From contig NZ_CP028105.1 of the NCBI RefSeq assembly GCF_003019675.1, forward strand, positions 3,364,282 through 3,428,281: DNA of 64,000 nt, read 5' to 3'. This document shows, piece by piece, positions 57,852 through 64,000 of the stretch (its first letter is position 1; each line of letters starts with the position of its first letter). Under the pieces are notes generated by a model. That model was not told the DNA's origin. It was given only the letters and a program-made list of their open reading frames with translations, and did not search any database. Source of the DNA: Fusobacterium ulcerans (lineage in GTDB: Bacteria; Fusobacteriota; Fusobacteriia; Fusobacteriales; Fusobacteriaceae). The translations under genes were made by a program, and so were the position numbers.

Positions 57852-59033
57852 ATGAAATATAATTTTGATGAAATAATTGATAGAAGTAAGACAAACTCTA
57901 GAAAATGGAACCCTGAAATATATAAAAATACATATAATGGAAAAACTGATCTGCTTCCTTTATGGGTAGCAGATATGGATTTTAAAGTTGCTCCAGCTAT
58001 ACTTGACAGCCTTCAAGCTATACTGACTCATGGTGTACTTGGGTATACTGCAACTGATGATGAATATTTTCAAGCTATCATTGACTGGAACAAAAACAGA
58101 AAAAATGTAGATCTTAAAAAAGAATGGATAATATTTACAAACGGAGTTGTACCAGCTCTTAACTATATGATACAGACATTTACTAAGGAAGGGGATTCTA
58201 TCCTTATACAAACTCCTGTATATCACCCATTCAGAATATCTACTGAAAACAACAATAGAAAAATAGTTACTAATCCTCTGATAGATACTAAAGGTTACTA
58301 CACTGTAGATTTTGATGATCTTGAAAAGAAAATAGTTGAAAATAGTGTAAAAATGTTTATCTTGTGCAATCCTCATAACCCTGTGGGAAGAGTGTGGACT
58401 AAAGAAGAACTTGAAAAAATGGGAGAAATCTGCTTAAAACACAATGTACTTGTGATATCTGATGAGATTCACTCTGACCTTATTTTCAAAGACAGCAAGT
58501 TCACTTCATTCCTTACATTGAAAGATGAGCTTAAAAATAATTGCATAGTTTGTACAGCTCCAAGCAAAACATTCAATCTTGCTGGACTTCAAACTTCTCT
58601 TATCTTTATAGTTGATGATGAAATAAGAGATAAATACAAGAATACTCTTATGAAAATAAGACTTGAAACTCCTAGTACTTTTGGTATAGAAGCTATCAAA
58701 GCTGGATATATGCACTCTGGTGAATGGCTTGATGAGTTGATAGACTATCTTGATGGTAATAGAAAATTCATTGAAGAATATATCAAAGAAAATATGCCGG
58801 GAGTAAAATATCTAAAACCTGAAGGAACTTACCTTGCATGGATAGATTTCAGAGATGTATTAAAAGATGGAGAAACTTTAGAAGAAATATTTGAAGATAA
58901 AGCAAAAGTTGCTATTGACTATGGTAACTGGTTCGGAGCAGAGGGAGCAGGTTATGTAAGACTTAACTTTGCATGTCCTAAATCGATAGTTAAAGAAGCT
59001 CTGGACAGAGTTAAAAATGTAATATATAAATAA
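57852..59033 (+). CDS. MalY/PatB-type aminotransferase (cystathionine beta-lyase-like)
   Basis: 393 residues of PLP fold-type I: LPLWVADMDFKVAPAI near the start (typical of PatB/MalY), CNPHNPVGRVWTKEEL, SDEIHSDLIF, and the PLP lysine in TAPSKTFNLAGLQTS, ending YVRLNFACP. Family members cleave cystathionine or cysteine S-conjugates to pyruvate, ammonia and thiol. Could release hydrogen sulfide from cysteine. Own site TGGAGGAAATGTTAA. Confidence 0.9.
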   Translation: MKYNFDEIIDRSKTNSRKWNPEIYKNTYNGKTDLLPLWVADMDFKVAPAILDSLQAILTHGVLGYTATDDEYFQAIIDWNKNRKNVDLKKEWIIFTNGVVPALNYMIQTFTKEGDSILIQTPVYHPFRISTENNNRKIVTNPLIDTKGYYTVDFDDLEKKIVENSVKMFILCNPHNPVGRVWTKEELEKMGEICLKHNVLVISDEIHSDLIFKDSKFTSFLTLKDELKNNCIVCTAPSKTFNLAGLQTSLIFIVDDEIRDKYKNTLMKIRLETPSTFGIEAIKAGYMHSGEWLDELIDYLDGNRKFIEEYIKENMPGVKYLKPEGTYLAWIDFRDVLKDGETLEEIFEDKAKVAIDYGNWFGAEGAGYVRLNFACPKSIVKEALDRVKNVIYK

Positions 59034-59180
59034 AATAATAGATAGAAATCAAGAAAATAGTTATGTTACAGAAATTCAGGAGGACTTAATGCACAGTCTG
59101 ATTTCTAAAGATATTCAAAATTTAATGGATTAAAAACAGTTTTACAGTAAAATAAGAAATTTAATATTGATATATTTTCA

Positions 59181-59222
59181 AACAGCCTTAACCCTCAATA
59201 TCAAGAGCTAAGGCTGTTTTAT
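59181..59222. terminator. Bidirectional terminator after the aminotransferase gene
   Basis: AACAGCCTTA (59181-59190) pairs with TAAGGCTGTT (59209-59218), followed by TTATTTTA. It also serves the leftward TSCPD gene. Confidence 0.85.
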
Positions 59223-59223
59223 T

Positions 59224-59469
59224 TTATCTCCCTGTCAGCTGCATAAGTATTTTACACAATTCCCTCATACATGAAGTTCCTCTTTCTCTGCATTCAATAT
59301 GATACAGATCATTTATTATCTTGTCTATCTTCATATCTTTCAGCAGTATTTCAAAAGCTTTTGAATCTCCATCACAGCACCCGAAAAATTTTACTTTTCT
59401 CAATATTCCATCTTCAATTTCTACACCAATCTCTTTTGCACATACACCATTAGTTTTGTATATTTCCAT
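59224..59469 (-). CDS. TSCPD-domain protein
   Basis: 81 residues from ATG 59469 (TAGGAGGTGCAGT). VCAKEIGVEIEDGILRKVKF, the Gly-Cys-Cys segment FGCCDGDSK and RERGTSCMRELCKILM follow the small TSCPD proteins related to the C-terminus of some ribonucleotide reductases. Function unknown; the Cys residues may bind metal. Overlaps no gene, 10 bp after the ABC ATPase stop. Confidence 0.8.
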   Translation of the reverse strand: MEIYKTNGVCAKEIGVEIEDGILRKVKFFGCCDGDSKAFEILLKDMKIDKIINDLYHIECRERGTSCMRELCKILMQLTGR

Positions 59470-59479
59470 ACTGCACCTC

Positions 59480-60226
59480 CTAGAATATAATAAGTGGTCT
59501 GTTGGTTTTTGGATGCTTTGCAACTTCGCATTCTACATCAAAAACTTTCTTTATATTTGCCTTAGTAAAAACCTCATCTGGACTTCCCTGAATCTCTATT
59601 TTCCCTTTTTTCATTCCATAAATATAGTCGCAATATGAACTGGCAATATTCATATCATGTATCACAGCTAAAATAGTTTTATTGGTCTTTCTTACAAGCT
59701 TCATTATCTCAATCTGATATTTTATATCCAGATGATTTGTAGGCTCATCCAATACCAATATATCACTGTCCTGAGCCAATGCTCTTGCTATAAGGACTCT
59801 CTGCATCTCTCCCCCAGAGAGAGTGAGAAAACTTCTGTCCTTCATCTCTTCCAGCCCCACTGATGCCAGTGCTTCTTTTATAACTTCTTTTTTCTCCAGA
59901 GTGAACAGGGAATTTTGATGAGCATATCTTCCCATTTCCACTATCTCCTCCACAGTAAAATCAAAGTTCATATTCTGTTTTTGAGCCAGTACAGCCATTT
60001 TCCTAGCAATAATTTTTGGCTTGTAATCATTTAATTCTATATTATCAATTATTATCTCTCCATTTTTATGTTTAAGAAATCTGTATATATTCTTCAGAAG
60101 TGTACTTTTTCCACAGCCGTTAGCACCAATTATCCCTACAAATTTCTTTTCTTTCACTATGAGAGATACATCTTCCAGTATATTTTCATTATCTATAGAA
60201 TACCCAAGTTTTTTTACTTCTATCAT
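59480..60226 (-). CDS. btuD: ABC transporter ATPase, cobalamin/iron-siderophore type
   Basis: 248 residues: Walker A IGANGCGKSTLLKN, Q-loop VLAQKQNM, ABC signature LTLSGGEMQRVLIARAL, Walker B ILVLDEPTNHLD and the switch His in VIHDMNIASSYCD. It powers the BtuC-like permease. Substrate B12 is inferred from the cobalamin riboswitch that leads this operon. ATG 60226 follows GGAGGGGAGTAGT and abuts the permease stop. Confidence 0.88.
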   Translation of the reverse strand: MIEVKKLGYSIDNENILEDVSLIVKEKKFVGIIGANGCGKSTLLKNIYRFLKHKNGEIIIDNIELNDYKPKIIARKMAVLAQKQNMNFDFTVEEIVEMGRYAHQNSLFTLEKKEVIKEALASVGLEEMKDRSFLTLSGGEMQRVLIARALAQDSDILVLDEPTNHLDIKYQIEIMKLVRKTNKTILAVIHDMNIASSYCDYIYGMKKGKIEIQGSPDEVFTKANIKKVFDVECEVAKHPKTNRPLIIF

Positions 60227-60227
60227 A

Positions 60228-61265
60228 CTACTCCCCTCCAAATCTATATGCTTTCTTTCTCAACATATTTAAAAAGAATGGAGCTCCAAACATAGAAGTT
60301 ATAACTCCTATTGGTATTTCCTGCGAGGTAAAAAGACTCCTAGTCAGAGCATCTGTCAATATGAGGAATACTCCTCCCATAAGTATGGCACAAGGTATAA
60401 CTTTTTTATGATTTCCTCCCACCAGTCCTCTTGTCACATGTGGAATCACTAAGCCTACAAATCCTATTATCCCTGTATTTGATACTATTACTCCTGTTAA
60501 AAATGTTGATACCAGCACTATCAGAAGCCTTATTTTCTTTACATCAACTCCCAGAGCTACAGCATTTTCATCCCCTGTTACCAGTATATTCAATTCTCTA
60601 TACTTTGGATATACCAGAAAAAATGATACTCCTAGACTTATTAATGCAAAAGGGATATATTTCCAGTTGGAACCTCCCAGACTTCCTGACATCCAGAATA
60701 TGGCCCCTCTCAATTCTTTTTCATTAGGTGCCATCATTATCATCAATGTAGTTATCCCAGAAAAAAGCGAAGATACTGCCACTCCGATAAGTACCAGTCT
60801 TGTACTGGAAAATCCCCCTGCTCCTGCAAAATAGAAAACTAAAAAAGCTGTAAAAGTTCCAAATACAAAAGCTCCTATTGGAACAGAGAGCATAGTTCCC
60901 CCTAAAAACAGAATAGCCATTACTGCCCCTGTACTTGCCCCTGCTGATATCCCCAATATATATGGACTTGCCAGAGGATTTTTAGTAAGACACTGCATCA
61001 GTATTCCCACCAGTGCCAGTGCCCCTCCTGCTGTCATTCCCATTATTATTCTTGGAACTCTCAAATTCCACACTATTATCTCTATACTATTTTTCCATTC
61101 TTTCTGAAAAATTTCTCTCCCCAGACTCTTATTCACTATTATTTTCCAGACATCTGTTCCTTTGAGAGATACAGACCCTATAGTCACTATGAATGTAGAA
61201 CACATAATGAGTAATATACATAGAATCAGGCATAATACTTTGTAATTGTTAAATAATTTTTTCAT
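60228..61265 (-). CDS. btuC: FecCD-family permease, cobalamin type
   Basis: 345 residues with about ten hydrophobic segments. Signature stretches: RVPRIIMGMTAGGALALVGI, NPLASPYILGISAGASTGAV, and GIIGFVGLVIPHVTRGLVG with the EAA-like loop. It forms the inner-membrane channel with BtuD and a binding protein. The assignment to B12 rests on the riboswitch. Confidence 0.9.
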   Translation of the reverse strand: MKKLFNNYKVLCLILCILLIMCSTFIVTIGSVSLKGTDVWKIIVNKSLGREIFQKEWKNSIEIIVWNLRVPRIIMGMTAGGALALVGILMQCLTKNPLASPYILGISAGASTGAVMAILFLGGTMLSVPIGAFVFGTFTAFLVFYFAGAGGFSSTRLVLIGVAVSSLFSGITTLMIMMAPNEKELRGAIFWMSGSLGGSNWKYIPFALISLGVSFFLVYPKYRELNILVTGDENAVALGVDVKKIRLLIVLVSTFLTGVIVSNTGIIGFVGLVIPHVTRGLVGGNHKKVIPCAILMGGVFLILTDALTRSLFTSQEIPIGVITSMFGAPFFLNMLRKKAYRFGGE

Positions 61266-61291
61266 TTTTTCTCCATCTTAGTATTTGTTAT

Positions 61292-62152
61292 CTAAATTTC
61301 CACATTATGAAACTCTTTTGCAAGTTTTTTTACTGCATTTACATTTCTTATTCCTGCTGATATATCTCCCAATCTTATCACTGCAAATCTCTCGTTTTTT
61401 ACAGCATCAATATCTTTTATAGGAGATTTCTCCTTTAAATATTCTATCTTTTTATCAACAGTATTATCACCATAATCTATTATCAGTATAATTTCAGGAT
61501 CTGCCATCAACACTTTTTCCCATGTACCATTTCCAAAGCTTCCTCTGATATCTTTAAATATATTTTCTCCTCCAGCCAGCTCAATGATGGTATTTCCTAT
61601 TCCTCCCCCACCAACAACAAAGGGAGCACTTTCTCCTCCATCATATGGAAGTACCGTTACTTTCTCTTTTGGAAGTTTTTCCTTGATCTGTTCAAGTTCA
61701 TTTTTCATATTTGCAACTATTTTCTGAGCATTATTTTTCTTATCAAATATCCTGCCAAATTCCAATATATCATCAAATACATCATCTATATTATTACTTT
61801 CCAATGATTTCATGAAAAATACTTCTACTCCATTTCCATTTAACTCCTCTACACTTCCTAGATTATTGGGCATACTAAGAGATTTCCACCCTGTTACAAA
61901 ATCTGGATTTACTGAATAAAAAACTTCCTTGCTCGGATATTTAGAAGATAGAACAGGTATCTTTTCATATTTTTCTTTCAGTTCAGGAAGTATTTCATTA
62001 TCCATAAATGCCGTTCCTGCCACTTGTTCCTCTGCTCCAATAGCAAGAAGTATCTCTGTAGTAAATTGTGAAGCTGATACAGCTCTTTGAGGTGCTTTTC
62101 CAAAACTGATATTGCTCAGAATAACCAAAAATAGAAGTAATCTTTTAAACAT
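61292..62152 (-). CDS. btuF: Periplasmic binding protein, cobalamin type
   Basis: 286 residues: signal peptide KRLLLFLVILSNISFGKAP, then a class III binding fold (AVSASQFTTEILLAIGAEEQ, PDFVTGWKSLSMPNNLG, GGGIGNTIIELAGGENIF, DPEIILIIDYG). Delivers substrate to the BtuCD-like transporter. ATG 62152 has TTGGAGGAAAAT. First gene behind the riboswitch. Confidence 0.87.
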   Translation of the reverse strand: MFKRLLLFLVILSNISFGKAPQRAVSASQFTTEILLAIGAEEQVAGTAFMDNEILPELKEKYEKIPVLSSKYPSKEVFYSVNPDFVTGWKSLSMPNNLGSVEELNGNGVEVFFMKSLESNNIDDVFDDILEFGRIFDKKNNAQKIVANMKNELEQIKEKLPKEKVTVLPYDGGESAPFVVGGGGIGNTIIELAGGENIFKDIRGSFGNGTWEKVLMADPEIILIIDYGDNTVDKKIEYLKEKSPIKDIDAVKNERFAVIRLGDISAGIRNVNAVKKLAKEFHNVEI

Positions 62153-62167
62153 ATTTTCCTCCAAAAA

Positions 62168-62400
62168 ATAAAAAAACCGTTCTTAAAATAAGAAGACGGC
62201 ATAAAAATACCTTATCCGTCCTCGCAGATATAGAATAAATCAATCTTTGGCAGGTCTCCTGACTTGACTTCATTTTACTTGCAAACCTTCCCAGCCGTGA
62301 GCCAGTGGTGCTTTGCTTTCATCCATCTTACAGTGGCGGGACCGTGCAGGATTTCAACCTGCTTCCCTTTTAATCAAATGAACCATAGATTTCTATTATA
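62168..62400 (-). ncRNA. Cobalamin riboswitch of btuFCD with terminator
   Basis: The minus-strand RNA has the class marks: GGGAAGCAGGTTGAAATCC, then CGGTCCCGCCACTGTAAG and the B12 box GTCAGGAGACCTGCC (complement near 62250-62267). Downstream, GACGG/CCGTC (62194-62220) can compete with a terminator in which CCG-TTCTT pairs with AAGAACGG before seven T (62168-62197). Cobalamin binding should reduce transport gene expression. Confidence 0.9.
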
Positions 62401-62416
62401 TTTATATTTTTGATTA

Positions 62417-62445
62417 ATTATACAATACTTAAATTTTTTAGTCAA
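62417..62445 (-). promoter_or_regulatory. Promoter of the btuFCD operon
   Basis: Minus strand TTGACT (62445-62440), 17 bp, TATAAT (62422-62417), just upstream of the riboswitch. Confidence 0.8.
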
Positions 62446-62610
62446 ATGAATAGTGAAATATCTTCCATTATTTATATTTTAATCTTTTAGTTTCATAGAA
62501 TATAGATGCTTTTCAGCTTAAAATTCAGTACTTTCTTTTTCTTGTTCTTCCAATTTTACACTTTCATTGTAAATTAAAATTTCTTTTTTTCATATCACAT
62601 GTTATTTTAG

Positions 62611-62639
62611 TTGACATTATATTATTAATTTAGTATAAT
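62611..62639 (+). promoter_or_regulatory. Promoter of the btuB unit
   Basis: TTGACA (62611-62616), 17 bp, TATAAT (62634-62639), a perfect consensus. The 62446-62610 DNA between the divergent promoters shows nothing recognisable. Confidence 0.85.
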
Positions 62640-62649
62640 CTGTGCGTAA

Positions 62650-62910
62650 TAAAATATATTTAGGTGCTTTTATAAAGCTTAATAGAGGAAGCAGGGTGAA
62701 AATCCCTCACAGCGAGAGCTGCTGTATAGTGGACGAAATCACATTATGTCACTGGGAAACTGGGAAGGCGTGAGAGTAGGATGAAACTGAGTCAGAAGAC
62801 TTACCAAATAGTCATATATTTTGTTTAAAAAGCTTTTTTGCTTATTAAACATATTTTTAAATTGACTCTCTAGTAAGGTAGGATCTCTATTTTATTAGAG
62901 TTTTTTTATT
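62650..62910 (+). ncRNA. Cobalamin riboswitch of btuB with terminator
   Basis: GAGGAAGCAGGGTGAAAAUC-type start (from about 62685), then GTCACTGGGAAACTGGGAAG (62747-62766) and the B12-box-like GAGTCAGAAGACTTACC (62790-62806). A terminator follows: CTCTA (62885-62889), TAGAG (62896-62900) and seven T. GGTAGG (62877-62882) can pair with CCTACC (62930-62935) across the terminator as a possible antiterminator. Confidence 0.88.
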
Positions 62911-62985
62911 TCTAATAAATAGTTCCCTTCCTACCAAAACACAGGAATTTTTTACAACTGAATCTTAAAAATATGGAGGAAAGAA

Positions 62986-64000
62986 ATGTACAAAAAAATT
63001 GGAATTTTAGCTTTGATTCTAAGCTCTACTATTTATGCTGAAGAAGTTCAAAGTACAAAGCTTAATGAAAGTGTTATCTCGACTGAAAACTTTGAAACAA
63101 GTGTAAGAGATACAGCAGCAAATATCTCTATTGTCACAGCAAAAGAGATTGAAAAAACTGGTGCAAAAAATCTTGTTGATGCTCTTAAAAATGTTCCTGG
63201 TATCTTTGTTAAACATTATGCTGGGGGAATAAAATTTGACATAAGAGGACTGAATTCAATGTACAGTGACAGAAATGCCCTGATTACACTTGATGGAGTT
63301 CCTGTGACATCTGCACAAGTATCAAATATTCCAATAGAAACTATTGAAAGAATTGAGGTAATCCCAGGTGGAGGAGGTATTCTCTATGGAGATAAAGCTA
63401 TTGGAGGTATAGTTAATATTATCAGTAAATCAGCTCTTGATAAAAAAAATTATGGAACTGTCTACTCTCAATTTGGAAGCAACAGTGAACATAAAGTAGG
63501 ATTCAATTATGGAACTAAACTTACAGACAGACTTATTACAGAAGTAGGATATACAGACTATGATTCTGATGGTTGGAGAAGAGGAGAGAAGTTTGATAAA
63601 AAAGAGGGGCGTTTTAAAGCTAAATACCTATTAGATGATGGAGAAATAGAATTTAAATACAATCACTCAGATAACAAAACATATAAAGGAATAGCTGTTC
63701 CAAGCTATATTCTTGATGATGACAGAAGAAATCCCGGAAGTCTTTCTAAGGGTAAAAATAAAAGTAATGATTACTATTTAAAATGGAAGCAAAACCTTTC
63801 AGAAGATACAGAGTTTTTGATATATGGAAACTATTATGAGAATAAAAAATGGCTTTTTAACAAAAGTAAAAACTCTTTCTACAGAGATGGGGATGAAGTA
63901 AGAAAATATGTGAAAGCTCAAATTAAACATACATATCTTCCAGAAAGCTATTTTATAGCTGGTATAGATATACTGCAAGATGAAGTGAAACCTTATGATA
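62986..64000 (+). CDS. btuB: TonB-dependent outer-membrane receptor, B12 type (3' end cut)
   Basis: 338 codons before the window ends. A signal peptide (KKIGILALILSSTIYAEE), then the plug domain: STENFETSVRDTAANISIVT, ALKNVPGIFV, IKFDIRGLNS, NALITLDGVPV, IERIEVIPGGGGILYGDKA, GGIVNIISKS, and the first barrel strands. TonB-dependent receptors import B12 or siderophores across the outer membrane. Cobalamin is inferred from its riboswitch. ATG 62986 follows ATGGAGGAAAGAA. Confidence 0.9.
   Translation, partial: MYKKIGILALILSSTIYAEEVQSTKLNESVISTENFETSVRDTAANISIVTAKEIEKTGAKNLVDALKNVPGIFVKHYAGGIKFDIRGLNSMYSDRNALITLDGVPVTSAQVSNIPIETIERIEVIPGGGGILYGDKAIGGIVNIISKSALDKKNYGTVYSQFGSNSEHKVGFNYGTKLTDRLITEVGYTDYDSDGWRRGEKFDKKEGRFKAKYLLDDGEIEFKYNHSDNKTYKGIAVPSYILDDDRRNPGSLSKGKNKSNDYYLKWKQNLSEDTEFLIYGNYYENKKWLFNKSKNSFYRDGDEVRKYVKAQIKHTYLPESYFIAGIDILQDEVKPYD

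Noticed and set aside
59089-59133. 14-codon frame with an AGGAGG site after the aminotransferase gene
   Set aside because: Too short, with no recognisable peptide. The 59034-59180 stretch otherwise has nothing but the following terminator.
1-64000. CRISPR arrays, tRNA or rRNA genes and insertion sequences
   Set aside because: I looked for regularly spaced repeats, tRNA-like cloverleaf arms and transposase genes on both strands and saw none that I could support.

Overview
The window is AT-rich, low-GC DNA whose proteins (ClpB, GuaA, a flavocytochrome-type fumarate reductase, a BtuB/BtuFCD vitamin B12 uptake locus with an outer-membrane TonB-dependent receptor) point to a Gram-negative anaerobe of the Fusobacterium type. 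That assignment is inferred from composition, A-rich ribosome-binding sites and protein character; no search was run.

Layout. 1-9.76 kb is host chromosome: the 3' part of a fumarate-reductase-like flavoprotein, clpB, a glucose-type PTS IIA protein, a helix-turn-helix/TPR-like regulator, two HAD phosphatases and guaA. About 9.8-53.5 kb is a nearly complete temperate myovirus-type prophage. 53.5-64 kb is host again: an unknown gene, an HD-domain phosphohydrolase and a META-domain lipoprotein in one operon, a structured leader with a tiny hydrophobic peptide, a sirtuin, an aldo/keto reductase, a PatB/MalY aminotransferase, a TSCPD protein, and two divergent cobalamin-riboswitch units (btuFCD leftward, btuB rightward and cut by the window end).

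Prophage organisation. The late operon runs leftward from about 37.98 kb to 9.89 kb: small genes, an amidase, terminase, portal, a ClpP-type protease with a nested scaffold, decoration and capsid proteins (lambda-like head), then sheath, tube, frameshifted chaperone, tape measure and X-D-V-U-W-J-I-fibre genes (P2-like contractile tail), then lysis genes. Its only obvious promoter has an upstream 18-bp palindrome of the form TGT-N12-ACA. The early operon encodes a zinc-finger protein of the P2 Ogr/Delta type, so the late switch looks P2-like. A CI/Cro-type switch at 45.67-45.83 kb separates leftward repressor genes from the rightward early operon (cro, ogr, replication initiator, ParA and partner, DnaB helicase, large serine recombinase).

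Three accessory areas stand out. (1) At the 3' end of the tail-fibre gene two extra, start-less C-terminal tip cassettes follow in tandem. Each begins at a copy of a short repeat that also lies inside the expressed gene, all in the same phase, and a tyrosine recombinase gene lies immediately downstream, which looks like a fibre-tip switching system. (2) At 38.1-42.95 kb lies a four-gene operon: adenine methylase, a double-GHKL ATPase with a histidine-kinase-like second half, a stand-alone receiver and an HNH nuclease. This resembles a signalling-coupled restriction or anti-phage system that I cannot match to a named one. (3) A block of small genes with their own promoters and operators (AbrB-like protein, KilAC-type antirepressor, membrane protein) sits between the tail chaperone and the tape measure.

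Limits: attachment sites could not be identified, exact prophage ends are inferred, and functions of many small phage genes are unknown.
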